Origin: Planomonospora sp. ID82291
GTDB lineage: Bacteria; Actinomycetota; Actinomycetes; Streptosporangiales; Streptosporangiaceae
Direction of reading: 5' to 3'
Length of the DNA: 64,000 bases
Assembly: GCF_015711645.1 (NCBI RefSeq)
Contig: NZ_JABTEX010000001.1
Coordinates: 1,116,001-1,180,000 of the forward strand
Position 1 is the first letter of the stretch; each line of letters begins with the position of its first letter. The position numbers and the translations under genes are program-made. Below, in pieces: positions 25,828 through 33,287 of this stretch. The notes under the pieces are model-generated. The model was not told the DNA's origin. It worked only from the letters and a program-made list of their open reading frames with translations, and searched no databases.

Positions 25828-26523
25828 TCAGGGCCGGTGGGCGCGGAGCATCAACGACACCCCGGGCAGCGCGTGCACCGGCAGGTACCGTTCGGCCCTG
25901 ATGACCGCGGTCAGCGCCGCGTTGACCAGGGCGGGCGAATCGACCACGTCGCCGCCGGTCGACGTGCGCCGCCGCAGCGCGACGACGGGGCGCAGCAGGA
26001 CGTTCCAGCTCCGCAGATCGTCGACGGCGAGTCCGGCCTTCTCGATGAGGCCGGTCAGGTCCCGCCTGCCGTAGCGGCGGAAATGCCCGCTCGCCTCGTC
26101 GTGGGCCGACCAGAGCGCCATGTCGCAGGGGACCGATATCAACGCCGTGCCGCCGGGCCTCAGCACCCGGGCGATCTCGCACGCCGCGAGGTGATCCTCG
26201 TCGATGTGCTCCAGCACGTCGAACGCCACCACCAGATCGCACGTGCGGGAACCGATGGGCAGGTCCCGCGCGTCGGCTCTGACGGCGTTCAGCCCTCTGG
26301 CCCTGGCGATCTCCACGCCCGCCTCGGAGTAGTCCACCGCCAGCGCGTCCCAGCCCCGCTCCACCAGCACCCCGGTGTTCCCGCCGCCGGCGGCGCCGAG
26401 ATCCAGCGCCCGGCCGGGCCGGCCGATCCTGCGGAGCTGCCGGGCGAGGACGGCACGGCGTTCCCGGTACCACCAGTGGCGCTCCTCCACCGCGGCGGTC
26501 AGCTGAATGTCGGACGCGTCCAT
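25828..26523 (-). CDS. Class I SAM methyltransferase, paralogue A
   Basis: A 231-residue methyltransferase with ERHWWYRERRAVLARQL at residue 14, the SAM loop ALDLGAAGGGNTGVL near 39, VVAFDVLEHIDEDH near 97 and LRPGGTALISVPCDMALWS near 118. It is very close to the gene at 32308 throughout, including the C-terminal PVHALPGVSLMLRA. The opening HWW motif is common in methyltransferases that work on lipid-linked sugars. ATG 26523 follows GGGGAAACC and lies inside the end of rmlB, which it overlaps by 25 bases, so the genes are co-transcribed. The substrate is unknown. Confidence 0.82.
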   Translation of the reverse strand: MDASDIQLTAAVEERHWWYRERRAVLARQLRRIGRPGRALDLGAAGGGNTGVLVERGWDALAVDYSEAGVEIARARGLNAVRADARDLPIGSRTCDLVVAFDVLEHIDEDHLAACEIARVLRPGGTALISVPCDMALWSAHDEASGHFRRYGRRDLTGLIEKAGLAVDDLRSWNVLLRPVVALRRRTSTGGDVVDSPALVNAALTAVIRAERYLPVHALPGVSLMLRAHRP

Positions 26524-27518
26524 GGTTTCCCCTGCTCCTGCGCGGATCCGGCCCGCCGGATCGCACGCCACCAGTCCTGGTTGTCCCGGTACCACCGCAC
26601 GACCGCGGCCAGCCCGTCGTCGAATTCCGTGTACGGCGCGTAGCCCAGCGCCTGGATCTTGGAGCTGTCCACCGAGTAGCGCCGGTCGTGCCCGAGCCGG
26701 TCGGGGACGCGCACGACCATGTCCCAGCCCAGGCCGAAGGCGGTCAGCAGCCGCTCGGTGAGCTCCAGGTTGGTGAGCTCGACGCCCCCGCCGATGTTGT
26801 AGACCTCACCGGGGCAGCCCTTCTCCACCACGAGCTGGATCCCCCGGCAGTGGTCGTCGACGTGCACCCATTCGCGGACGTTCCGGCCGTCCCCGTACAG
26901 GGGGACTCTGCGCCCGTCGATCAGATGGGTGACGAAGAGCGGGATGATCTTCTCTGGGTACTGGTAGGGCCCGTAGTTGTTGGAGCAGCGGGTGATCCGC
27001 ACGTCGAGGCCGTAGGTGCGGGCGTACGCCCGGCAGAACAGGTCGCCGGCCCCCTTGGCCGCGGAGTACGGCGAGTTCGGCAGCAGCGGCTCGTCCTCGT
27101 CCCAGGAGCCTTCGGCGATCGATCCGTACACCTCGTCGGTGGAGACCTGGACGAACGTGCCGACCTCGGCCTCCAGCGCCGCCTGCAGGAGCCGCTGCGT
27201 GCCGAGCACGTTGGTCGTCACGAAGTCGCCCGCTCCCGCGATGGACCGGTCGACGTGGCTCTCCGCGGCGAAGTTCACCAGCACGTCGTGACCGGGGACG
27301 AGCTCCGCGAGGAGCCGGGCGTCGGTGACGTCGCCCCGGACGAAGGAGAGTCCGCGGTGATCGGCCACCGGTGCGAGGTTGGCGAGGCTGCCGGCGTAGG
27401 TGAGCTTGTCCAGGACGGTGACCTGGACGTCCTCCCATCCCGGGTAGGCCCTTCCGAGCAGCGACCGGACGTAGTGGGAGCCGATGAACCCGGCTCCCCC
27501 GGTGACGAGGACCTTCAT
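26499..27518 (-). CDS. rmlB: dTDP-glucose 4,6-dehydratase
   Basis: A 339-residue short-chain dehydrogenase that converts dTDP-glucose to dTDP-4-keto-6-deoxyglucose. The NAD loop GGAGFIGSHYV is at residues 7-17; the catalytic set is complete, with Thr127-Asp128-Glu129 in STDEVYGS and Tyr151/Lys155 in YSAAKGAGD. RCSNNYGPYQYPEKIIP and NVREWVHVDDHC are family fingerprints. ATG 27518 overlaps the rmlA stop as ATGA, so the two are coupled. No rmlC or rmlD is nearby; the keto sugar most likely goes to the WecE-like transaminase at 31011 rather than to rhamnose. Confidence 0.93.
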   Translation of the reverse strand: MKVLVTGGAGFIGSHYVRSLLGRAYPGWEDVQVTVLDKLTYAGSLANLAPVADHRGLSFVRGDVTDARLLAELVPGHDVLVNFAAESHVDRSIAGAGDFVTTNVLGTQRLLQAALEAEVGTFVQVSTDEVYGSIAEGSWDEDEPLLPNSPYSAAKGAGDLFCRAYARTYGLDVRITRCSNNYGPYQYPEKIIPLFVTHLIDGRRVPLYGDGRNVREWVHVDDHCRGIQLVVEKGCPGEVYNIGGGVELTNLELTERLLTAFGLGWDMVVRVPDRLGHDRRYSVDSSKIQALGYAPYTEFDDGLAAVVRWYRDNQDWWRAIRRAGSAQEQGKPWTRPTFS

Positions 27519-28591
27519 GCGCGCACCTGGATCCTGCTGTGGTCGCCGACCATGAGCCCGTGGGTGTTCGGGGCCCCCGCGGCGCGGTTCACTTCGACGT
27601 TCCGGCCGATGAGGGAGTGGGCGAGCCGGGAGATCCCGTGAATGGAGGAGTCGTCGAGCACGATCGAGTACTCGATCTCGGAGTCCTGGAGGACGCAGCG
27701 GGGGCCGATGGAGGTGAACGGCCCGACGTACGACGACTGGATCTTCGCATCGGCCCCCACCACGATCGGCCCGCGGAGGACCGAGTTCTCCACCACCGCG
27801 CCGGGCTCGATGACGACGCGGCCGGTGATCTCGCTCAGCCCGTCGACCGTTCCCCGGTTCACGGGCTCGACGGTCTCCAGGATCATGCGGTTGCACTCCA
27901 GCAGGTCCTGCAGGCGCCCCGTGTCCTTCCAGTAGCCGGAGACCATGTGCGAGTGCACGGAGTAGCCGTTCTCGATCAGCCACTGGACCGCGTCCGTGAT
28001 CTCCAGTTCCCCCCGCGCGGACGGGGTGATCGACCGGACCGCCTCGTGGATGGCCGGCGAGAAGGAGTACACCCCCACGATGGCCAGTTCGCTCCGGGGG
28101 ACGTCCGGCTTCTCCTGCAGGCCCACGATCTCACCCGAGGACCCGAGCTCCGCGACCCCGTAGAACCGGGGTTCCGCGACCTTCGTGAGCAGGATCTGCG
28201 CGTCGTATCCGCCGAGGAGGAAGGCGTCCACCAGGCCGGAGATCCCGCCGATGAGGAAATTGTCCCCGAGGTACATCACGAACGGATCGTCGGCGAGGAA
28301 CTCCCGCGCGATCAGGACGCAGTGCGCCAGGCCCAACGGCGCCGCCTGCGGGATGTAGGTGATGTCGAGGCCGAACCGCGAACCGTCGCCCACCGCCTCC
28401 CTGACCTCCGCGCCGGTGTCCCCGGTGATGATCCCGACGCTGGTGATGCCCGCGTCCCGGATCGCCTCGAGACCGTAGTAGAGCACCGGTTTGTTGGCGA
28501 CGGGGACCAGTTGCTTGGCAGAGGTGTGGGTCAGCGGGCGCAGCCTCGTGCCCCTGCCGCCCGCCAGGACGAGTGCCTTCACCTTTTCCAT
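27515..28591 (-). CDS. rmlA: Glucose-1-phosphate thymidylyltransferase, long form
   Basis: A 358-residue nucleotidyltransferase making dTDP-glucose. The N-terminal LVLAGGRGTRLRPLTHTSAKQ (split here: LVLAGGRGTRLRP then LTHTSAKQ) and YLGDNFLIGG near residue 107 are the activation and metal sites; EKPDVPRSELAIVGVY near 161 completes the pocket. Beyond residue 245 there are left-handed beta-helix repeats (VIEPGAVVENSVLRGPIVVG), which mark the long type found with antibiotic and wall deoxysugars. Two starts are possible: ATG 28591, with GGAGG only two bases ahead, or GTG 28582, with the same site at a better distance and the usual KALVLAGG opening. A promoter lies about 85 bases upstream. Confidence 0.9.
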   Translation of the reverse strand: MEKVKALVLAGGRGTRLRPLTHTSAKQLVPVANKPVLYYGLEAIRDAGITSVGIITGDTGAEVREAVGDGSRFGLDITYIPQAAPLGLAHCVLIAREFLADDPFVMYLGDNFLIGGISGLVDAFLLGGYDAQILLTKVAEPRFYGVAELGSSGEIVGLQEKPDVPRSELAIVGVYSFSPAIHEAVRSITPSARGELEITDAVQWLIENGYSVHSHMVSGYWKDTGRLQDLLECNRMILETVEPVNRGTVDGLSEITGRVVIEPGAVVENSVLRGPIVVGADAKIQSSYVGPFTSIGPRCVLQDSEIEYSIVLDDSSIHGISRLAHSLIGRNVEVNRAAGAPNTHGLMVGDHSRIQVRA

Positions 28592-28674
28592 CTCCTCCGC
28601 GCCGGAACGGGATCGGCGGTGGCGGCCGATCGCCGTTCAGATTGTGTGAGGGGCGAAGCGGGCGGTCGGCGTGT

Positions 28675-28704
28675 TTTATGCTCCGCTGACCTCCGCATTG
28701 CCAA
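28675..28704 (-). promoter_or_regulatory. Probable sigma-70-type promoter of rmlA-rmlB
   Basis: On the minus strand TTGGCA (28699-28704) is followed after 18 bp by CATAAA (28675-28680). The patch is much AT-richer than its surroundings. It would start transcription about 75 bases before rmlA. A second candidate, TGGACT-17-TGTATA just upstream, overlaps a GTATAGCG string that recurs near other minus-strand units. Confidence 0.5.
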
Positions 28705-28706
28705 CG

Positions 28707-29171
28707 CTATACACGTCCGCGGTCACGGAAAGTCCACGATCTGTTGATCGCGTATCCGGACAGGGCGCCGATCGCCATGACCGAGGACTGCGCGACGAGG
28801 ACCGGCAGGCCGGCGAACTCCACCAGCGCCGGGACCCCCGCCGCCGAGGCCGCCAGGAATCCCAGTCCCACCGTGTAGAAGCGGAGGTAGCCCGCCATCC
28901 AGGATCCCCGGGTGATCCGGAAGACCGCGATGCGGTACCAGGGGTAGACGATCAGCACGGTGGCGAGGTGGCCGACCACGACCAGGATGGGATAGGGAAC
29001 GCGACCGCCAAGGATCAGCAATCCCAGGGCAAGGAGGCTTAAATAGACCGCCACTGTCATGACGCCTCCCACCAGATATGTGGTGCGCTGTCCACGGAGC
29101 ACCGGCGGCAGCACGTGTTCCCGTGCGGAGGGAACGTCGGCGGGGACCGCCCTCACATCCAATTCGGTCAT
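28707..29171 (-). CDS. GtrA-like membrane protein (polyprenyl-phosphate sugar flippase family)
   Basis: A 154-residue protein with four hydrophobic helices: YLVGGVMTVAVYLSLLAL near 32, YPILVVVGHLATVLIVY near 60, FYTVGLGFLAASAAGVPAL near 97 and VAQSSVMAIGALSGYAI near 125. It ends in RSWTFRDR, the usual GtrA tail. GtrA proteins are thought to help polyprenyl-phosphate sugars cross the membrane. It is divergent from the polyprenyl-phosphate GT2 gene across 90 bp, which is the classic partner arrangement. ATG 29171 begins a 30-residue soluble leader; the ribosome site is weak. Confidence 0.8.
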   Translation of the reverse strand: MTELDVRAVPADVPSAREHVLPPVLRGQRTTYLVGGVMTVAVYLSLLALGLLILGGRVPYPILVVVGHLATVLIVYPWYRIAVFRITRGSWMAGYLRFYTVGLGFLAASAAGVPALVEFAGLPVLVAQSSVMAIGALSGYAINRSWTFRDRGRV

Positions 29172-29261
29172 TCGTCTACTCCCCGAGAAATAGCCGGTCA
29201 GCGGAATTCAAGGGATCGTACACGGTCCCGGATGATGCGCAGCCGATAGTCAGGAGAAAAG

Positions 29262-30269
29262 GTGCCGGTCTCAGTCGTCATTCCGTGCTACCGCTCAGAG
29301 CGGACTCTTCCCGAGCTCGTCTCCAGGCTCCTTCCCGTGCTTTCCGGAATATCCCCGCAGCACGAGGTCGTCCTCGTCGTGGACGGGAGTCCGGACGGCA
29401 CGTGGAATACGGCGGAATCACTCGTCCGCCGGAACGGCGCCGTTCGCGCGATTCGCCTTTCCCGCAACTACGGTCAGCACAACGCCCTGATCGCCGGCAT
29501 CAGGGAGGCGAGGTTCGACGTCGTCGTGACGATGGACGACGACCTGCAGCACCCCCCGGAGCAGATACCGCTGCTGCTGGCCGCGCTCGAAGGAGACCGC
29601 CTGGACCTCGTGTACGGCGTGGCCCACGAGGAGGAGCACGGCTTCCTGCGCAGCCTCGCCTCCCGGTCGATCAAAACCGGCATGGCCTGCGCGCTGGGGG
29701 TCCGCAACGCGCGCACGCTCAGCGCCTTCCGCGCCTTCCGGACCCGCCTGCGCGACGGGTTCGAGGAGCTCTCCGGACCGCACGCCTCGGTCGACGTGGC
29801 CCTCTCCTGGGGCACCACCCAGGTCGGCTCGGTCGGCGTGCACATGGACGACCGGCGGTTCGGCGCGTCCAACTACAACCTGCGCCGGCTGGTCGGATGC
29901 GCGGTGAACATGCTCCTCGGCTACAGCACGGCGCCCCTGCGCCTGGCGAGCTATCTCGGATTCGTCACCGGGATCATCGGGCTCCTCATGGGCGGGCTGG
30001 TCCTGTGGCGCTTCGCCACGGGCGGCACCACCGTGGCCGGCTTCACCACGATCACCTCGATGATCGCGATCTTCTCGTCCGCCCAGCTGATCTCCATCGG
30101 CGTCCTGGGCGAGTACATCGGCCGCATCCACGGAGGAGGGCTGGGGCGGCCGACGTACGTCGTCCGTGAGCGCGCGGTGCCGCCGCCCGCCGCCGGGCCG
30201 CCCGTCCAGCCGAACGGCGCTACCGACCTGGTGCGCGCAGGAGCCCGCTCCGGACCAGGTGAACGGTGA
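29262..30269 (+). CDS. Polyprenyl-phosphate glycosyltransferase, GT2 with two C-terminal membrane helices
   Basis: A 335-residue DPM1/GtrB/ArnC-type enzyme that loads a sugar onto polyprenyl phosphate at the inner face. SVVIPCYRSERTLPELV opens the GT-A domain; VDGSPDGTW near 40 and the DXD motif in TMDDDLQHPPEQ near 90 are intact. Two membrane helices follow near 228-255 (LGFVTGIIGLLMGGLVL) and 263-288 (ITSMIAIFSSAQLISIGVLG), then GEYIGRIHGGGLGRPTYVV, typical of this family. GTG 29262 has CAGGAG six bases ahead. Its last 50 bases overlap the convergent acetyltransferase gene. With GtrA and the GT-C-like protein it forms a complete extracytoplasmic glycosylation route. Confidence 0.88.
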   Translation: MPVSVVIPCYRSERTLPELVSRLLPVLSGISPQHEVVLVVDGSPDGTWNTAESLVRRNGAVRAIRLSRNYGQHNALIAGIREARFDVVVTMDDDLQHPPEQIPLLLAALEGDRLDLVYGVAHEEEHGFLRSLASRSIKTGMACALGVRNARTLSAFRAFRTRLRDGFEELSGPHASVDVALSWGTTQVGSVGVHMDDRRFGASNYNLRRLVGCAVNMLLGYSTAPLRLASYLGFVTGIIGLLMGGLVLWRFATGGTTVAGFTTITSMIAIFSSAQLISIGVLGEYIGRIHGGGLGRPTYVVRERAVPPPAAGPPVQPNGATDLVRAGARSGPGER

Positions 30270-31011
30270 CCACGGCGTGGGAGGGCTGGAAGCCGTGGCG
30301 CGCCCACACCCGCTGCACCTGCATGTTGTGATCCTGCGTGGAGACGAGCAGCTCCGTCGCCCCGCGGCCGAGCGCCCATTCCTCGGCCGCCCGCAGCAGG
30401 TGCCCGTAGAGCCCGCGCCCCCGCGCCTCCGGGACGACGCCGCCGATCGTGGGCTCCACCCGGGAGCCCTCCTGCTCCACCGCGATCACCCCCACGAACC
30501 GGGATCCCCCGGCTCCGCCGTCCCGCTCCCGGAACCCCAGGCAGTTCCCCTTCGCCGCGGACGTCTCCATCCACTCCAGGTATCCGGCGAGCGCCTTGTC
30601 CGGGTCGAAGAGCGGGTTGGCCGCGTAGTGGTTGCCGTACGCGACGAACACCTCCGAGATCAGCGCCGTGGCCTCGGCCGGGCTCACGCCCTCCACGAGC
30701 TCCAGTCCCTCCGGCGGCTCGGGCCCCCTCCCCCGCCCCGGAACCAGCCGCCAGTACACCAGGGAGCCGGCCGCCAGGGCGGTCCGGCCGAGTTCCGCGA
30801 GTCCGGCGAACCAGTCGACGTGCTCGGCCGGGTAGCGGAGCACGATCACGTCCGCGGCCGACCCGAGCACGGCCGCGCGGACCGCGGAGAACGGCGCGCC
30901 CTGCTCCCGCGACACGATCAGGCGCTCCACCGCGAGCCCGAACCGCGCCGATTCGCGCGGGGACCGGCGGGTCCGCAGGGACCGGGCCTCCGCCGTGTCG
31001 TTCTGCGTCAT
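30220..31011 (-). CDS. GNAT acetyltransferase, WecD/RffC-like
   Basis: A 263-residue acetyltransferase predicted to acetylate dTDP-4-amino-4,6-dideoxygalactose to dTDP-Fuc4NAc. The C-terminal GNAT domain (about 105-255) has VGVIAVEQEGSRVEPTIGGV near 175, then the acetyl-CoA loop VPEARGRGLYGHLLRAA near 195. The N-terminal third (VIVLRYPAEHVDWFAGLAEL) resembles the two-lobed WecD arrangement. Its ATG shares a base with the stop of the WecE-like gene (TGATG), which strongly supports sequential action. The 3' end overlaps the convergent GT2 gene by 50 bases. Assignment to Fuc4NAc rests on this pairing. Confidence 0.75.
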   Translation of the reverse strand: MTQNDTAEARSLRTRRSPRESARFGLAVERLIVSREQGAPFSAVRAAVLGSAADVIVLRYPAEHVDWFAGLAELGRTALAAGSLVYWRLVPGRGRGPEPPEGLELVEGVSPAEATALISEVFVAYGNHYAANPLFDPDKALAGYLEWMETSAAKGNCLGFRERDGGAGGSRFVGVIAVEQEGSRVEPTIGGVVPEARGRGLYGHLLRAAEEWALGRGATELLVSTQDHNMQVQRVWARHGFQPSHAVVTVHLVRSGLLRAPGR

Positions 31012-32198
31012 CAGGCCACCTCGTAGCTCCGGACGGCGTCGATCACCGACGATACGCCGCTCGCGCCGAGATCGGCATAGAGCGGCAGGCGTACCAGGCG
31101 GTCCGCGGCCTTCTCCGTGACGGGGCAGCCCCCCGGGGCGGTGCGCCCGTACCGTTCCCCCGCCGGGGCGGTGTGCAGCGGCTGGTAGTGGAAGGCCGCC
31201 TGCACCCCCCGCTCCGCGAGGTGGGCGATCAGCCCCTGCCGGTTCGCCAGGTCGGGGAGGAGCAGGTAGTACAGATGCGCGGGGTGCACGCGGTCGTCGG
31301 GGACCATCGGCTGCGCGACCTCGTTGGCCGCCGCCCAGTCCGCCAGCCCTTCGTGGTAGGCGTTCCAGACCGCCGACCTGCGCTCCTGGATCGCACTGAA
31401 CGACTCCAGCTGCGCGGTCAGCTGCGCGGCCAGGAGATCGGACGGCAGGTAGCTGGACCCGATGTCGATCCAGCGGTACCGGTCCACCTGCCCGCGGAAG
31501 AACCGGCTGCGGTCCGTGCCCTTCTCGCGGATCACCTCGGCACGGGCGACGAGGTCCGGATCGTTCAGGACCAGCGCGCCGCCCTCACCGCACTGGATGT
31601 TCTTCGTCGCGTGGAAGCTCTGCGCGGCCAGGCGCCCGAGCGACCCCAGCGGCCGGCCCCGGTAGGACCCGCCCAGGCCGTGGGCGTTGTCCTCGACCAC
31701 GGCGAGGCCGTGCCGTTCCGCGATCGCGCCGATCTCGTCCATCTCGCAGGCCACGCCGGCGTAGTGGACGGCCACGACGGCCCTCGTGCGCGGGGTGATC
31801 GCGTCCTCGACCAGCCGTTCGTCCAGGTTGAGGGTGTCGGGCCGGCAGTCCGCGAACACCGGGGTCGCCCCGCGCAGGGCGAACGCGTTCGCGGTCGAGA
31901 CGAAGGTGAACGACGGCATGATCACTTCGTCTCCGGGCCGGAGGCCGAGCAGGAGGGCCGCCATTTCGAGGGCGTGCGTGCAGGAGGTGGTCAACAGGGC
32001 CCGGCTCCCCCCGAGCCGCTCCTCCAGGAGCCTGCTCGCCCTGCGCGTGAACGGCCCGTCCCCCGCGGTGGACCCTCCGCGCAGCGCCTCTTCCAGATAT
32101 TCCAGCTCATTCGGTGAAACATGCGGTCGATTGAACGGAATCACATCGAGCCTGTGTGAACTCACCCGTGGATTGAACACGGAGGGTTCCGCCGCCAC
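31011..32198 (-). CDS. wecE: dTDP-4-amino-4,6-dideoxygalactose transaminase
   Basis: A 395-residue PLP aminotransferase that aminates dTDP-4-keto-6-deoxyglucose. It follows the Escherichia WecE/RffA sequence closely from memory: IPFNRPHVSPNELEYL, SCTHALEMAALLL, PGDEVIMPSFTFVSTANAF, VHYAGVACEMD and REKGTDRSRFFRGQVDRY are family segments. The PLP lysine is Lys199 in SFHATKNIQCGEGG; Asp170 in VVEDNAHG binds the pyridine nitrogen. The GTG at 32198 has a weak ribosome site; starts at GTG 32180 or 32165 would remove up to 12 residues ahead of the conserved IPFNRP. It is co-transcribed with the WecD-like gene. Confidence 0.9.
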   Translation of the reverse strand: MAAEPSVFNPRVSSHRLDVIPFNRPHVSPNELEYLEEALRGGSTAGDGPFTRRASRLLEERLGGSRALLTTSCTHALEMAALLLGLRPGDEVIMPSFTFVSTANAFALRGATPVFADCRPDTLNLDERLVEDAITPRTRAVVAVHYAGVACEMDEIGAIAERHGLAVVEDNAHGLGGSYRGRPLGSLGRLAAQSFHATKNIQCGEGGALVLNDPDLVARAEVIREKGTDRSRFFRGQVDRYRWIDIGSSYLPSDLLAAQLTAQLESFSAIQERRSAVWNAYHEGLADWAAANEVAQPMVPDDRVHPAHLYYLLLPDLANRQGLIAHLAERGVQAAFHYQPLHTAPAGERYGRTAPGGCPVTEKAADRLVRLPLYADLGASGVSSVIDAVRSYEVA

Positions 32199-32230
32199 GG
32201 GGCGGACCCGTTTTTCTTTGACGTCTCATT

Positions 32231-32271
32231 ACCGAGGACGTGCCACCGCCTACCGAGGACGTGCCACCGCG
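32231..32271. repeat. 21-bp direct repeat, two copies
   Basis: ACCGAGGACGTGCCACCGC occurs at 32231 and again 21 bp later, in the 110-bp gap between the methyltransferase stop and the wecE start. No promoter stands out. Confidence 0.75.
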
Positions 32272-32307
32272 ATCGCGGGCGGGCGGGGCCGCACGCCGCC
32301 CCGGCGG

Positions 32308-33006
32308 TCAGGCGGGCTTGCGCGCGCGCAGGAAGAGCGACACCCCGCGCATCGACTTCACCGGAAGGTGGCGCTCCAGCACGATGACGGCCGTCAGCCC
32401 AGCGTTGACGATCCACGGCAGCCCCGTCAGGTCGTTGCCCTCGCTGTTCCTGCGGCGGCGGACCACGACGGGCCGCAGCAGCACGTTCCAGCTCCAGACC
32501 CGCTCGACGGTCAGCCCGGCCTTCTCCACCACGCCGACGAGGTCCTCCCGCGCGTACCTGCGGACGTGCCCCACCGCGTCGTCGTGCGCGGACCACAACG
32601 ACATGTCGCACGGCACGGCGATCAGCGCCGTGCCCCCGGGCTTCAGCACCCGGGCGAGCTCCTCCGCCGCCAGGTGGTCCTCGGCGATGTGCTCCAGCAC
32701 GTCGAAGGCGGTGACGACGTCGAAGTGCCCGCTCTCCATCGGCAGGTCCCGGGCGTCGGCGTGCACGGCCTTCAGCCCGCGCCGCCGCGCCGCCTCCACG
32801 GCCGCCTCGGAGGCGTCCGCGACCAGCGCGTCGTAGCCCAGCTCCGCGAGCACCCGGGTGTTGCCGCCGCCGGCCGCGCCGACGTCCAGCGCCCTCCCCC
32901 GGGGCTGGAGCCTCCGCAGCTCCCTGCGCAGGATCGCCCGGCGCTCCCGGAACCACCAGTGACGGTCCTCGAGCTCCACCATCCGGGAGATGTCGGCGTC
33001 GTGCAT
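32308..33006 (-). CDS. Class I SAM methyltransferase, paralogue B
   Basis: A 232-residue methyltransferase, close paralogue of the gene at 25828. Motifs: EDRHWWFRERRAILRREL at residue 13, ALDVGAAGGGNTRVL near 39, VVTAFDVLEHIAEDHL near 97, LKPGGTALIAVPCDMSLWS near 119 and VKSMRGVSLFLRARKPA at the end. The two copies bracket the rml-wec genes. ATG 33006 is followed directly by the family region; upstream sequence is a promoter-poor 280-bp gap. It is the first gene of the minus-strand run that continues to wecE and wecD. The substrate is unknown. Confidence 0.82.
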   Translation of the reverse strand: MHDADISRMVELEDRHWWFRERRAILRRELRRLQPRGRALDVGAAGGGNTRVLAELGYDALVADASEAAVEAARRRGLKAVHADARDLPMESGHFDVVTAFDVLEHIAEDHLAAEELARVLKPGGTALIAVPCDMSLWSAHDDAVGHVRRYAREDLVGVVEKAGLTVERVWSWNVLLRPVVVRRRRNSEGNDLTGLPWIVNAGLTAVIVLERHLPVKSMRGVSLFLRARKPA

Positions 33007-33287
33007 GGGTCCGTCCGTCCGTTCGTCACACGTGGCCAGGCCGGGAGGGGCTCCGCGGCCTGGCCACCATGCTCGTGCGGGACGGCGGCGGGCTCACGGG
33101 GATCGGGATTCGCTTACGGCGCCGTGGCCGATCCTTTGCGGGGCGCCCCGCGCCGCCTGAGGGCGGGCTCCGGGAAACCTGAACGTCGGCTGGCAGAAGA
33201 GCCGGTACGGGCACCTGCGGCCCGTTGCCCGATTACGATACGTTTTTTACCTCGACAGCCTCATCCGCAACATTCGGAGTCCCCCTC

